A stretch of 64,000 nucleotides of DNA, from assembly GCF_900115175.1 (NCBI RefSeq), contig NZ_FOYV01000005.1:1-64000 (forward strand), written 5' to 3'. The notes under the pieces were generated by a model that ran no database searches, was not told the origin of the DNA, and saw only the letters and a program-made list of their open reading frames with translations. Origin of the DNA: Marinobacter gudaonensis (GTDB taxonomy: Bacteria > Pseudomonadota > Gammaproteobacteria > Pseudomonadales > Oleiphilaceae). The translations under genes and the position numbers were made by a program. Shown here in pieces: positions 34,117 through 43,307 of the stretch (within the stretch, counting starts at the first letter, position 1; each line of letters begins with the position of its first letter).

Positions 34117-34818
34117 ATGACCGCACCCCGCCTCTGGCTTATCGTCCCCGCTGCAGGTATCGGACAGCGTATGGGGGCCGAGCAGCCCAAACAGTATCTC
34201 CGGATTGACGAACGTTTTATCCTCGACATCACTCTGTCCCGGTTGATGGATTCAGCGCCGTTCGCTGGCTGCATGGTTCCTCTTCACCCCGCGGATCGTT
34301 GGTGGCCTGATACCGAGGCCCGTAGCGACAGTCGTATTCAGACCTGCACGGGAGGGTCTGAGCGTGCATGTTCGGTACTGGCTGCGCTTCGGGCTCTCGC
34401 TGAGCAGTCGGATGACCAGGACTGGGTGCTGGTGCACGACGCCGCCCGTCCCTGTGTGCACACTGCCGACCTGGCAAACCTGATCGACAGCGTTTACGAG
34501 CACCCGGTTGGAGGACTGCTGGCATCACCGGTGGCTGATACCCTGAAGCGAGCCGGAGCCGGGGAACTGCCGGAAGTAGAATCCACTCTGGATCGCCGCG
34601 GATTATGGCGGGCGCTCACGCCACAGATGTTCCGCTATCGCTTGCTTGTCGACGCGCTCGAAGCCGCACTCGATGCTGGCGTGGAGGTCACCGATGAGTC
34701 CTCTGCGGTCGAGTTTTCCGGTAACATGCCGGTTCTGGTTGAAGGGCGGCCTGACAACATTAAAATAACCGTACCTGCAGATCTGGCACTGGCCAACTTT
34801 ATCCTTGGTCAGTTCTGA
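34117..34818 (+). CDS. ispD: 2-C-methyl-D-erythritol 4-phosphate cytidylyltransferase IspD
   Basis: 233 aa. It adds CMP to MEP in the non-mevalonate isoprenoid pathway. The nucleotide-binding motif is LIVPAAGIGQRMGAEQPKQYL, then VLVHDAARPCV (metal/CTP site) and the C-terminal VEGRPDNIKITVPADLALA. It lies between ftsB (6-base gap) and ispF, the classical ftsB-ispDF order. Confidence 0.97.
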   Translation: MTAPRLWLIVPAAGIGQRMGAEQPKQYLRIDERFILDITLSRLMDSAPFAGCMVPLHPADRWWPDTEARSDSRIQTCTGGSERACSVLAALRALAEQSDDQDWVLVHDAARPCVHTADLANLIDSVYEHPVGGLLASPVADTLKRAGAGELPEVESTLDRRGLWRALTPQMFRYRLLVDALEAALDAGVEVTDESSAVEFSGNMPVLVEGRPDNIKITVPADLALANFILGQF

Positions 34819-34845
34819 GTTGTCCGAATCTCCCCGGAGCATCCT

Positions 34846-35325
34846 ATGCGTATTGGTCAGGGCTTTGACGTCCACGCCTTCTGTGAAGGTGATACTGTCA
34901 CCCTGGGGGGCGTCAAAATCCCCCATTCTCATGGTCTTAAAGCACACTCGGACGGTGACGTACTCTTGCATGCGCTCGCAGATGCCCTGTTGGGTGCCGC
35001 TGCACTGGGCGACATTGGCCACCTGTTCCCGGATACCAGTGACGAATGGGCCGGGGCCGACAGCCGCGATTTGCTGCGCCGGGTGATGGTCCGCATCCGT
35101 GAAGAGGGTCTGAGCGTAGTCAATGTCGATTCCACGATCATTGCCCAGGCACCGAAGATGGCGCCGCACATCCATGCCATCCGTCTCAATATTGCCGAAG
35201 ATCTTGGTATTCCCGCCAGCCGGGTCAGCGTGAAGGCCACCACCACCGAAAACCTGGGGTTCACCGGCCGCGGTGAGGGCATTGCCTGTCAGGCCATCTG
35301 CCTGCTGGAACTGGTGGAGTCGTGA
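34846..35325 (+). CDS. ispF: 2-C-methyl-D-erythritol 2,4-cyclodiphosphate synthase IspF
   Basis: 159 aa, standard size. The N-terminus [18 protein letters not shown] supplies the zinc ligands Asp and His. [25 protein letters not shown] and FPDTS follow, and the substrate loop is [20 protein letters not shown] ribosome-binding site (CGGAG) precedes the ATG. The stop overlaps the GTG start of truD. Confidence 0.97.
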   Translation: MRIGQGFDVHAFCEGDTVTLGGVKIPHSHGLKAHSDGDVLLHALADALLGAAALGDIGHLFPDTSDEWAGADSRDLLRRVMVRIREEGLSVVNVDSTIIAQAPKMAPHIHAIRLNIAEDLGIPASRVSVKATTTENLGFTGRGEGIACQAICLLELVES

Positions 35326-36374
35326 GCCAATGGCGTCTCGACTGGCCGACTTCCGGTGGTACTCGTGTGGCACGGGCTCTACTCAAACGCTCCCCTGAGG
35401 ATTTTCGCGTTGATGAGGTGCTCGAGCTGCCAGTTCAGGATGCGAATGCCATCAGCGGAGATCCCACAACTGGTGCTGGAGAGCATCTCTGTCTGAAACT
35501 GCAGAAAACCGGCGACAATACCGAGTATGTTGCCCGGGAACTGGCCAGGCTGGCCGGCAGCCGCCACTTTGATGTGGGCTTTTGTGGCCTCAAGGACCGA
35601 CACGCCGTTACCTGCCAGTGGTTCAGCCTGTATCGTCCGGGCGGGGAGCGACAGGATTCAGAGCTGATTCAGGTCATCGGCCAGCGCTGGCCGGTGCTGT
35701 CGGCTTGCCGGCAGCCCAGGAAACTTCGCCGGGGCGAGCACAGCGGCAATCACTTTGTGATTACTCTGCGCGATGTACAGGGCTCCCGGATCGAGATAGA
35801 GCAGGCTCTGGCCCGCCTTGCCGAGTTCGGCGCTCCCAATTATTTCGGTCCCCAGCGCTTCGGACAGGCGGGCGCCAACCTGGATCGAGCGGTTTCCATG
35901 GACCCGTCCGCCATGAATCGTCATGCCGGTTCCGGCCGAAAACGTCGCGGGCGTGGCAAGCGTGGTGGCAGCGAAGACTCGAAAAACGTATTGTACTTTT
36001 CGGCGGCACGTTCCTGGCTGTTCAATGAAGTGCTTGCAGCCCGGGTAACGGACGGCAGCTGGCGCCGCGAGGGGGCTACTGGCCCACTTTGGGGAGATGG
36101 CGGTACCACGGCCACCGGCTCGACCGGTGCCCTGGAGCGGGATGTGGTGGCCCGATCGCCAGAGGTGGAAGCCGTGTTTTCGTCAACCCGCATGAAACCC
36201 GAACGGCGGGCCCTGGCGTTGAAACCGGAGAAATTGACCTGGCAATGGCTCACAGAGGATTGTCTGGAGCTGGCGTTCTTCCTTGCGCCAGGCCAGTACG
36301 CGACCACCATGCTGGGTGATCTTTTCGAGCTTGAGGACATGAGCCTCGGCCGACATAACGACGAACAAAGCTAG
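35322..36374 (+). CDS. truD: tRNA pseudouridine(13) synthase TruD, GTG start
   Basis: 350 aa. The catalytic Asp lies in [19 protein letters not shown]. Other conserved regions are [10 protein letters not shown] and [21 protein letters not shown]. It makes pseudouridine 13 in tRNA-Glu. The start is GTG (35322) overlapping the ispF stop as GTGA. A basic segment around [20 protein letters not shown] (~205-224) is an unusually charged linker within the TRUD insertion. Confidence 0.94.
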   Translation: MSQWRLDWPTSGGTRVARALLKRSPEDFRVDEVLELPVQDANAISGDPTTGAGEHLCLKLQKTGDNTEYVARELARLAGSRHFDVGFCGLKDRHAVTCQWFSLYRPGGERQDSELIQVIGQRWPVLSACRQPRKLRRGEHSGNHFVITLRDVQGSRIEIEQALARLAEFGAPNYFGPQRFGQAGANLDRAVSMDPSAMNRHAGSGRKRRGRGKRGGSEDSKNVLYFSAARSWLFNEVLAARVTDGSWRREGATGPLWGDGGTTATGSTGALERDVVARSPEVEAVFSSTRMKPERRALALKPEKLTWQWLTEDCLELAFFLAPGQYATTMLGDLFELEDMSLGRHNDEQS

Positions 36375-36385
36375 CGGAGAACACT

Positions 36386-37156
36386 GTGCGTATTCTGTTG
36401 TCCAATGATGACGGCGTTCATTCACCGGGGCTGATTGCCCTGCACGAAGGACTCCAGGGAGTGGGCGACCTGGAAGTGGTTGCGCCGGATCGCGACCATA
36501 GCGGCGCCAGCAACGCGCTGACCCTGAACCGACCCCTGACCGTGGAAGAGCATCCTAATGGCTTCCGTTCCGTCGACGGTACGCCCACCGATTGTGTGCA
36601 CCTGGCCGTGAACGGCCTGTTTCACGAACCGTTCGATCGGGTGGTCTCTGGCATTAATACCCACGCCAATCTCGGCGACGATATCATCTACTCGGGCACC
36701 GTTGCCGCTGCCACTGAAGGCCGGCACCTGGGATTGCCAGCCATTGCTGTATCCCTGGTCAACGACGGCCACTTTCATTATGAAACCGCTGCCCGTGTCG
36801 TGCGTTTGCTTCTGGAAAGCGGCCGGCCCATGGTGCTGGGTCCGCGATCCATTCTGAACGTGAATGTGCCTGACGTCCCCTGGGACGAGTTGGCGGGTAT
36901 CCGGGTAACCCGCCTTGGCCACAGGGAACGTGCCGAGGGGGCGGTTCCGATGACCTGCCCACGTGGGAAGGAGCGCTTCTGGATCGGCGCCGCGGGCGAG
37001 GGCGGGGATGCCGGTCCCGGTACCGATTTCCATGCGGTGCGTGAGGGCTACGTCTCGGTGACGCCCGTGCACATCGATATGACCCGCCACGAAGCCCTGA
37101 GCTCCCTGCGCGAGTGGGTTGATGCCCTGGAGGGTGGCCCGGGGGTGAGCGCATGA
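36386..37156 (+). CDS. surE: 5'/3'-nucleotidase SurE, GTG start
   Basis: 256 aa. The metal site is in MRILLSNDDGVHSPGL, and the Asn/Ser region is VVAPDRDHSGASNALTL and VSGINTHANLGDDIIYSGTV. It dephosphorylates nucleoside monophosphates, and surE-pcm-nlpD-rpoS is a stationary-phase survival cluster. The start is GTG with a CGGAGAAC ribosome-binding site. The stop overlaps the pcm start (ATGA). Confidence 0.97.
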   Translation: MRILLSNDDGVHSPGLIALHEGLQGVGDLEVVAPDRDHSGASNALTLNRPLTVEEHPNGFRSVDGTPTDCVHLAVNGLFHEPFDRVVSGINTHANLGDDIIYSGTVAAATEGRHLGLPAIAVSLVNDGHFHYETAARVVRLLLESGRPMVLGPRSILNVNVPDVPWDELAGIRVTRLGHRERAEGAVPMTCPRGKERFWIGAAGEGGDAGPGTDFHAVREGYVSVTPVHIDMTRHEALSSLREWVDALEGGPGVSA

Positions 37157-37809
37157 CAACTCAGCTTGAAGGCATCGGAATGACCTCCAGGCGCACCCGG
37201 ATGCGGCTGGTACAGCGCCTGCGGGATGGGGGTATCCAGTCGGACAGGGTCCTTGAGGTTATGGGCGAGGTGCCCCGCCATATCTTTCTGGACGAAGCCC
37301 TGTCTCATCGCGCCTATGAGGACACTTCTTTACCTATCGGCTATGGGCAGACGCTGTCGCAGCCTTACATTGTGGCCCGTATGACGGAACTGATGCTGGC
37401 CCATGGGCCGGCCCGGGTACTTGAGCTGGGTACGGGTTCAGGCTACCAGACCGCGGTGCTGTCACGCCTGTTTCCGGAGATCTACAGCGTTGAGCGTATA
37501 AAGGCGTTGCAGGACCGGGCGCGCGAACGTCTGCGCCAGCTCCAGGCCCGCAATGTCTTTCTCAAACACGCGGATGGCGGTATGGGCTGGCCCGAGCGAG
37601 GGCCTTTCGCCGGTATTATCGTGACCGCTGCTCCTGTGGAAATACCCAGAGAACTTTTGGCACAACTCGAAGATGGCGGGGTTCTGATTGCGCCGGTAGG
37701 AGAGGAGAACCAGGTGCTGGTGGAGGTGATCCGTCGGGGTGACCGGTTTGAGCACCGGGAGCTGGAGCCGGTCCGCTTTGTTCCTCTGCTTGGCGGGGTT
37801 GTCCGATAG
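37153..37809 (+). CDS. pcm: Protein-L-isoaspartate O-methyltransferase Pcm
   Basis: 218 aa. It repairs isoaspartyl residues using SAM. Signature regions: the substrate-side motif LPIGYGQTLSQPYIVARMTELM, SAM motif I VLELGTGSGYQTAVLSRLF and the post region PFAGIIVTAAPVEIP. It is coupled to surE by a 4-base overlap and sits 2 bases before the DUF368 gene. Confidence 0.97.
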   Translation: MTTQLEGIGMTSRRTRMRLVQRLRDGGIQSDRVLEVMGEVPRHIFLDEALSHRAYEDTSLPIGYGQTLSQPYIVARMTELMLAHGPARVLELGTGSGYQTAVLSRLFPEIYSVERIKALQDRARERLRQLQARNVFLKHADGGMGWPERGPFAGIIVTAAPVEIPRELLAQLEDGGVLIAPVGEENQVLVEVIRRGDRFEHRELEPVRFVPLLGGVVR

Positions 37810-37811
37810 CC

Positions 37812-38795
37812 ATGGATAATCCGCAAAGCCGTACCGCCGATCAGGACATTGAGCGATCCCAGAGTCGCGGAAGCGTGTTCCTCAGGGGACTGGCCATGGG
37901 TGCGGCGGATATCGTACCCGGGGTGTCCGGTGGCACCATTGCGTTCATTACGGGCATCTATTTCCGTCTTCTGGAAGCCATCAATGCGGTGCCACCCGCC
38001 GTTTACGGTCTGCTCCGAAAACGTCAGTTCGGCGAATTCTGGCGCGCCTGCGACGGAGCTTTTCTGTTGTCTCTGCTGGCCGGGATCCTCACCAGTATCG
38101 CAACACTCGCCTCGGCCATCAGCTACCTGTTGGTGCAATTTCCGATCCTGGTCTGGAGCTTTTTCTTCGGTCTGATTGTCGCCTCCGTGTGGCACGTGGG
38201 TCGACAGGTCCGCCATTACCGGGTTGGCCTGGCTCTGCCTCTGATCGTTGGCATAGGTTTCGCGTGGTGGGTAACCACCCTGTCGGCCGGACAGGCTTCG
38301 CCGTCGTCCCTGGTGTTCTTCGGGGCCGGGGCGCTGGCCATCTGTGCAATGATTCTTCCGGGCATTTCCGGCAGCTTCATTCTCCTGGTGATCGGAATGT
38401 ACGCGCCGGTGTTGGCCGCCATCAAGTCCCTGGACCTGGGTGTGCTGTTTCTCTTCATGTTCGGCTGTCTGGTGGGTCTGCTTTCCATCGCCCGTCTGAT
38501 CACCTGGGCGTTCCATCATTTTCACGACCTGGTGCTGGCATTGCTGACTGGCTTCATGATCGGTGCCCTGAACAAGGTATGGCCCTGGAAGGAGACCTTG
38601 AGTTGGCGGGTAAACAGCGCGGGCGAGAAGGTGCCTGTGAACGAGGTGAGCGTCCTGCCGTGGACCTTTGCCGAGCAGATGGGGCAGGATCCGAAGGTGG
38701 CGCTGGCGGTTCTGGCAGCCCTGGCGGGTTTCTTTCTTGTGATTGTGGTGGAATGGGTTGGAGGGCGCCGATCCGGAGCGCCCCGGGGGGCCTGA
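37812..38795 (+). CDS. DUF368 membrane protein
   Basis: 327 aa with about eight transmembrane segments. The DUF368 signature is RGLAMGAADIVPGVSGGTIAFITGIY, with a second related glycine-rich motif at AMILPGISGSFILLVIGMY. The two repeats suggest an internal duplication. DUF368 proteins have recently been linked to undecaprenyl phosphate translocation (family knowledge), which would fit an envelope role beside nlpD. It is inserted between pcm and nlpD, which are adjacent in enterics. Confidence 0.88.
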   Translation: MDNPQSRTADQDIERSQSRGSVFLRGLAMGAADIVPGVSGGTIAFITGIYFRLLEAINAVPPAVYGLLRKRQFGEFWRACDGAFLLSLLAGILTSIATLASAISYLLVQFPILVWSFFFGLIVASVWHVGRQVRHYRVGLALPLIVGIGFAWWVTTLSAGQASPSSLVFFGAGALAICAMILPGISGSFILLVIGMYAPVLAAIKSLDLGVLFLFMFGCLVGLLSIARLITWAFHHFHDLVLALLTGFMIGALNKVWPWKETLSWRVNSAGEKVPVNEVSVLPWTFAEQMGQDPKVALAVLAALAGFFLVIVVEWVGGRRSGAPRGA

Positions 38796-39005
38796 GGTCC
38801 GATCGGACAACGGACAGTGTTACCAGAAGGACCTTGCGGTTGTTTCTTGAGGTAACAGCAGTGACCGGAAGGTAACTTGGCTTGCATCAGGAAATGTGCA
38901 ATATATTAGCAAGTTACTCCGTAAACTTTATAAGAAACCTAGAAATAGCTTTGAGCGGGCACGCTTTTTATATCGAATTTTCATAATTGGGTCGTTTTTA
39001 TTCCT
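38796..39005. other. AT-rich intergenic region before nlpD
   Basis: 210 bases without a gene. From ~38880 it is clearly more AT-rich than its surroundings, with TATATT (38902-38907) and TTTATAAG tracts. These could be promoter elements for nlpD-rpoS, but no pair with ideal spacing stands out (TTGGCT at 38877-38882 gives a 19-base spacer). No hairpin with a T-run is seen. Confidence 0.4.
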
Positions 39006-39881
39006 GTGATTTTTTTGCGTGGGCTTTCTCTGGCCGGCCTGCCGGCTTCCCCGCGGTTCCCCTTCGGTGCCCTCGGGCGCGCTTGGCCCGGAAAAACGTC
39101 TCGTCTGCTGTCTCTTCTTCTGCTCCTGCTGATGTTGAGCGGTTGCAACACTCCGGCACTGTATCAGGACGATATCTACAACCCTCCCGTCTACTGGGGC
39201 CGACACGTCGTGCAACCGGGCGAGACGCTATACAGCATCGCCTGGCGCTACGGCCGTGATTATCGGGAGTTGGGTAGCGCCAACGGTATCGGACCTCCGT
39301 GGAACCTGAAGGCCGGCCAGGTGCTGCGCCTGGACCTTCGCGGAACTGTAACATCCAGCAGGCAGACTGCTGATTCGGGTAGTTCGCCGCCAAGGTCTGC
39401 GAGCAGAGTTTCAGCGCCCCGTCCAACGGCCTCCACGGCACCCAAGCCTGCGGTGACCAAGGCACCGGCCAGCAACAAACCGCTGGCCTCCCAGACGCAG
39501 ACGGTGGCCCGTATCGAGTGGCGCTGGCCGCACGTTGGCACCGTAATTGCTGGATATTCAACATCCGGAAAAGTCAATAAAGGTATTGATATTGCCGGAA
39601 AACCCGGGGATGCTGTAAGGGCAGCAGCGGCAGGAAATGTCGTCTATGCCGGTAACGGGTTGCTAGGTTACGGTAATCTCATTATCGTGAATCATAACGA
39701 GCACTATCTGAGTGCTTACGCTCATAACCGGAAGATTCTGGTGCAGGAAGGGGAGGATGTGAACGCCGGGCAAGTGATCGCAGAGCTCGGTAGCAGTGGT
39801 GCTGAACGACCCATGTTGCATTTTGAGATCCGCAAGAATGGCAACCCGGTTGACCCAGTCCACTACCTGCCGCCTCGCTAG
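39006..39881 (+). CDS. nlpD: NlpD-like lipoprotein: LysM plus M23 peptidase domain
   Basis: 291 aa. A lipoprotein signal (LLSLLLLLLMLSGC, Asn at +2, so outer-membrane targeting) is followed by a LysM domain (HVVQPGETLYSIAWRYGRD...) and a Ser/Pro/Thr-rich linker. The C-terminal M23/LytM domain lacks the full set of zinc ligands (KGIDIAGKPGDAVRAAAAG, YGNLIIVNHNEHYLSAYAHN), as in NlpD amidase activators. It probably activates a cell-division amidase. The start is doubtful: GTG at 39006 has no good ribosome-binding site and would give a ~30-residue segment before the signal. rpoS is next, as in most gammaproteobacteria. Confidence 0.85.
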   Translation: MIFLRGLSLAGLPASPRFPFGALGRAWPGKTSRLLSLLLLLLMLSGCNTPALYQDDIYNPPVYWGRHVVQPGETLYSIAWRYGRDYRELGSANGIGPPWNLKAGQVLRLDLRGTVTSSRQTADSGSSPPRSASRVSAPRPTASTAPKPAVTKAPASNKPLASQTQTVARIEWRWPHVGTVIAGYSTSGKVNKGIDIAGKPGDAVRAAAAGNVVYAGNGLLGYGNLIIVNHNEHYLSAYAHNRKILVQEGEDVNAGQVIAELGSSGAERPMLHFEIRKNGNPVDPVHYLPPR

Positions 39882-39940
39882 CAGGGAAAGCTGTCAGCTC
39901 AGCAGGCGGCCAGATCACGACGGCACTGACAAAAAAACCG

Positions 39941-40082
39941 CGTTCGACACAAAAACAAGAACGGTACTGGCCGCGAGAGGCCAGCCAACAAAATGTCCTG
40001 AAGAAAAGCACGAAACCAGAAGGTCCGCAATAACAAGAAGTATCGGGCAGAAATCCAGGATTATTGAGGCGGGGCAACACCT
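39941..40082 (+). promoter_or_regulatory. rpoS 5' leader with hairpin and A-rich Hfq-like sites
   Basis: The nlpD-rpoS spacer holds a hairpin CTGGCC GCGAGA GGCCAG (39967-39984). It is flanked by A-rich single-stranded-looking stretches: ACAAAAACAAGAAC near 39948 and AATAACAAGAA at 40029-40039, the latter fitting the AAYAAYAA pattern bound by the distal face of Hfq. A leader able to take up Hfq or small RNAs would suit rpoS; this is inference from motifs only. Confidence 0.4.
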
Positions 40083-41078
40083 ATGTCAGCAGAGCAAGAA
40101 GACATCATTATTGATCGCGTATCAGACATTGAGGATGCAGACGATCAACTGTTAGCCGAGGAAAAAGTCGACAAGGAGGCAAACGACGAAGTTGCCGAAG
40201 TCGAAGAGGACTTTCCCACCCAGGGGCGCTACTTCACCAGCCAGAAACAGCTGGACGCCACCCAGCTTTATCTCAACGAAATCGGGTTTTCCCCCCTTCT
40301 GACACCGGAAGAAGAGGTCTATTTTGCCCGGCTGGCCCGTAAGGGCGAGGAATCCGGGCGTAAACGAATGATCGAAAGCAACCTGCGCCTGGTGGTCAAG
40401 ATTGCTCGACGCTATGTCAATCGTGGGCTCACACTGCTGGATCTGATCGAGGAGGGCAACCTTGGACTGATCCGGGCGGTTGAAAAGTTTGATCCGGAGC
40501 GCGGCTTCCGGTTCTCGACCTACGCCACCTGGTGGATCCGCCAGACCATTGAGCGGGCCATCATGAACCAGACCCGCACCATTCGCCTGCCGATTCATGT
40601 GGTAAAGGAGCTCAACCTCTACCTGCGGGCCGCCCGGGAGCTCACCCAGAAACTGGACCACGAGCCCTCGGCCGAAGAAATCGCCCGCATGGTCGACAAG
40701 CCCGTAGCCGATGTGAAGCGTATGCTGGGCTTGAATGAGCGCGTTGCCTCCATGGATACGCCCATTGGCAGTGGTGGCGAAAAGTCGCTGCTGGACACCG
40801 TTGCCGACGAAGGTGCCTCTGATCCGGCTGACCTTCTCCAGGACAACAACATGTGTTCGTGCCTTGAGAAGTGGATTGACCAGCTTAGCGACAAACAGCA
40901 GGAAGTTCTGTCACGCCGCTTTGGTCTGCGGGGCTACCCGGTGAGTACCCTGGAGGAAGTGGGACAGGAGATTGGCCTTACCCGAGAGCGGGTCCGGCAG
41001 ATCCAGGTAGAGGCTCTGCGCCGTCTGCGGGAGATTCTCGAGAAGGAGGGACTGTCGGGGAATCTGCTGTTCAAGTAA
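40083..41078 (+). CDS. rpoS: RNA polymerase sigma factor RpoS
   Basis: 331 aa, typical length. After an acidic N-terminus come region 1.2 ([21 protein letters not shown]), region 2 ([41 protein letters not shown]), region 3 and region 4 ([20 protein letters not shown]). The sequence after nlpD and the short sigma-38-type N-terminus separate it from RpoD. It directs stationary-phase and general stress transcription. It is followed by a terminator. Confidence 0.97.
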   Translation: MSAEQEDIIIDRVSDIEDADDQLLAEEKVDKEANDEVAEVEEDFPTQGRYFTSQKQLDATQLYLNEIGFSPLLTPEEEVYFARLARKGEESGRKRMIESNLRLVVKIARRYVNRGLTLLDLIEEGNLGLIRAVEKFDPERGFRFSTYATWWIRQTIERAIMNQTRTIRLPIHVVKELNLYLRAARELTQKLDHEPSAEEIARMVDKPVADVKRMLGLNERVASMDTPIGSGGEKSLLDTVADEGASDPADLLQDNNMCSCLEKWIDQLSDKQQEVLSRRFGLRGYPVSTLEEVGQEIGLTRERVRQIQVEALRRLREILEKEGLSGNLLFK

Positions 41079-41100
41079 CCTTAGCGTCATCTTTCGATCA

Positions 41101-41133
41101 AAAGCCGGCCGGAGAAGCTCCCGCCGGCTTTTG
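41101..41133 (+). terminator. Terminator after rpoS
   Basis: AAAGCCGG (41101-41108) pairs with CCGGCTTT (41124-41131) around a GC-rich loop that can itself fold (GGAG/CTCC), followed by T-rich sequence. It lies ~23 bases past the rpoS stop. Confidence 0.75.
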
Positions 41134-41281
41134 TGTTTCAGGATCGCTGCAAATGAGAACCACGTTGCGCTTCTCGGGCCGGCCTCATTGATAGAATGCC
41201 AGCACCGGGCGGGGATAAGGGTGTCGAAACCCGGTGCACGAATGAAACACGTCAATAATAACGATCGAAAAGGAAAGGACT

Positions 41282-41857
41282 ATGAAGAAGGCTCTTACAA
41301 CCGGTTTTGTCTCTGTCGTAATGGCGGCCATGCTGTCTGCACCGGCATCGGCACTTGAGGTAGAGGGTGTTGACGTTCCGGATACGTACTCCGCCATGGA
41401 TACCGAGCTCAAGCTCAACGGTGCAGGTACCCGCTCCAAGTGGTTCATGGATCTGTATGTGGGCGGCCTGTACGTGCCGGAGACCATCAACGATGGTGAA
41501 GCGGTCATCAACGCCGACGAACCCCAGGCGATTACCCTGCACATCATTTCCGGGATGATCACCAGTGAGCGCATGACAGAAGCCACACTGGAGGGGTTCA
41601 AGGCGTCAACCGATGGTGACATGTCCGCGATCCAGGGCGATGTTGACCAGTTTATGGCGGTGTTCGAGGAGGAGATCAAGGAAGGCGACGTTTTTGATCT
41701 GGTGTATCTGCCAAGTGAAGGCGTGAAGGTACTCAAGAACGGTGAGCACAAGGACACCATTGGCGACCTGGCTTTCAAGAAGGCGCTATTCGGGATCTGG
41801 CTCTCGGACAAACCTGCCCAGGAAGATCTGAAAGAAAAAATGCTGGGCCAGCGTTAA
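41282..41857 (+). CDS. Secreted chalcone-isomerase-like protein
   Basis: 191 aa. A cleavable signal peptide (MKKALTTGFVSVVMAAMLSAPASA) is followed by a chalcone-isomerase-like fold of the bacterial Chalcone_3 family: VEVEGV-type start, LNGAGTRSKWFMDLYVGGLYVP, and the C-terminal GDLAFKKALFGIWLSDKP. The bacterial members are periplasmic and of unknown function; no flavonoid activity is implied. A strong ribosome-binding site (AAGGAAAGG) is present. It stands alone between the rpoS terminator and a bidirectional terminator. Confidence 0.85.
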   Translation: MKKALTTGFVSVVMAAMLSAPASALEVEGVDVPDTYSAMDTELKLNGAGTRSKWFMDLYVGGLYVPETINDGEAVINADEPQAITLHIISGMITSERMTEATLEGFKASTDGDMSAIQGDVDQFMAVFEEEIKEGDVFDLVYLPSEGVKVLKNGEHKDTIGDLAFKKALFGIWLSDKPAQEDLKEKMLGQR

Positions 41858-41884
41858 TACGCCACGCAGTGAGCCTGAAGAACG

Positions 41885-41911
41885 AAAAGCCGGCCCCGGG
41901 CCGGCTTTTCT
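41885..41911. terminator. Bidirectional terminator between the chalcone-isomerase-like gene and nth
   Basis: AAAAGCCGGCCC and its complement GGGCCGGCTTTT form a near-perfect palindromic stem with A- and T-runs at both ends. It serves the plus-strand gene ending at 41857 and the minus-strand nth gene ending at 41922. Confidence 0.85.
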
Positions 41912-41921
41912 GTTGGTGCAG

Positions 41922-42560
41922 TTACAGATAATCCCGCTTGTGCCGGAACTCGCACAGGTCCTCGATGATGCAGGCGCCGCATTTCGGCTTACGGGCGGTG
42001 CAGGTGTAACGGCCGTGCAGGATCAGCCAGTGATGGGCGTCGAGCAGAAATTCCCTTGGCACCAGGCGCATCAGGCGCTTTTCCACTTCCAGCACGTTCT
42101 TCCCGGGCGCAATCCCAGTACGGTTTGAAACCCGGAAGATGTGAGTGTCCACAGCCATCGCCGGCTGGCCAAAGGCAGTGTTCAGAACCACGTTCGCCGT
42201 TTTCCGGCCAACACCTGGCAAGGCTTCGAGATCCTCTCTGCGCTCGGGTACCTGGCTTCCATGTTGCTCTACCAGAATCCGGCAGGTTTTGATGACGTTC
42301 TCAGCCTTGCTGTTAAAGAGCCCGATCGTCTTGATGTATTCCTTCAGCCCGTCAACACCGAGTGCCAGGATGGCCTCGGGGGTGTTGGCCACCGGAAACA
42401 GCCGGTCGGTGGCCTTGTTGACACCCACGTCTGTGGCCTGAGCCGACAGAATCACCGCAATCAACAGCTCAAACGGACTGGAGTAGTTCAGTTCCGTCGT
42501 GGGGTTCGGGTTGGCTTCTCTGAGCCTGGTAAAGATCTCGGTACGCTTCTGCTTGTTCAT
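41922..42560 (-). CDS. nth: Endonuclease III
   Basis: 212 aa. DNA glycosylase/AP lyase of base-excision repair. The helix-hairpin-helix LPGVGRKTANVVLNTAFG carries the catalytic Lys, and AVDTHIFRVSNRTG carries the catalytic Asp. The 4Fe-4S cluster loop is CTARKPKCGACIIEDLC (C-x6-C-x2-C-x5-C). It is the last gene of the metG-rnfABCDGE-nth run, an arrangement shared with other gammaproteobacteria. Confidence 0.97.
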   Translation of the reverse strand: MNKQKRTEIFTRLREANPNPTTELNYSSPFELLIAVILSAQATDVGVNKATDRLFPVANTPEAILALGVDGLKEYIKTIGLFNSKAENVIKTCRILVEQHGSQVPERREDLEALPGVGRKTANVVLNTAFGQPAMAVDTHIFRVSNRTGIAPGKNVLEVEKRLMRLVPREFLLDAHHWLILHGRYTCTARKPKCGACIIEDLCEFRHKRDYL

Positions 42561-42588
42561 CGAGTGTCGATCGTTGTCTGGCGGAATG

Positions 42589-43305
42589 TCAGGATACGTT
42601 GCCTGTTACCCGAACCCGTTTGCTGCCGGAGCTCACAGGTGCGGGCTCGTTAACCTTACGGCGTTCCTTGAGCTGGTGGTCAATGCTGTTTTTCAGGGCA
42701 ATCAACAGGCCAAGGCCAATGAAGGCACCGGGCGGAAGAATCATGAACAGCACGTCCGGATAGTTCTCGAAAGGGCGAATGACCCAATCGGCGGCCGTTG
42801 GGCCGAACAGCAGGTTCATGTCTACGAACAGGCTGCCCTGGCCAACGAGCTCACGCATGCCACCCAGAACAATGAGCACCAGGAGGAAGCCGATACCCAT
42901 CATTGCGCCATCAAGCAGAGCGGGGCCGGGGGCGTTCTTCGAGGCGAAGGCATCGGCGCGGCCGAGGATGGCACAGTTGGTGACAATCAGCGGAATGAAG
43001 ATGCCCAGTATCTGGTAAAGCTCGTAGGTAAAGGCCTGCATCAAAAGCTCCGCGCAGGTTACGAAGGAGGCAATGATCATTACGAACGCCGGCAGACGGA
43101 CCGACTCGCCAACAAAGTTGCGTATCAGCGAAACGGCGAGGTTGGACCCCATCAGTACCATCAGAGTGGCCAGTCCCAGCCCGATGGCATTGACCACCGT
43201 GCTGGTGACGGCAAGCAGGGGGCACAGGCCGAGTACCTGTACCAGCGCCGGATTATTGGACCAGAGCCCGTCTCGGATGATGTCGCTGGCTGATTTGGTT
43301 GCCAT
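42589..43305 (-). CDS. rnfE: Rnf/Rsx complex subunit E
   Basis: 238 aa membrane subunit with six hydrophobic segments. RnfE and RnfA are homologous inverted partners that hold an iron-sulfur site in the membrane; conserved Cys residues are visible in [12 protein letters not shown] and [16 protein letters not shown]. It is part of the ion-translocating ferredoxin:NAD+ oxidoreductase (or the SoxR-reducing complex in E. coli). It is 2 bases from rnfG. Confidence 0.96.
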   Translation of the reverse strand: MATKSASDIIRDGLWSNNPALVQVLGLCPLLAVTSTVVNAIGLGLATLMVLMGSNLAVSLIRNFVGESVRLPAFVMIIASFVTCAELLMQAFTYELYQILGIFIPLIVTNCAILGRADAFASKNAPGPALLDGAMMGIGFLLVLIVLGGMRELVGQGSLFVDMNLLFGPTAADWVIRPFENYPDVLFMILPPGAFIGLGLLIALKNSIDHQLKERRKVNEPAPVSSGSKRVRVTGNVS

Positions 43306-43307
43306 GA

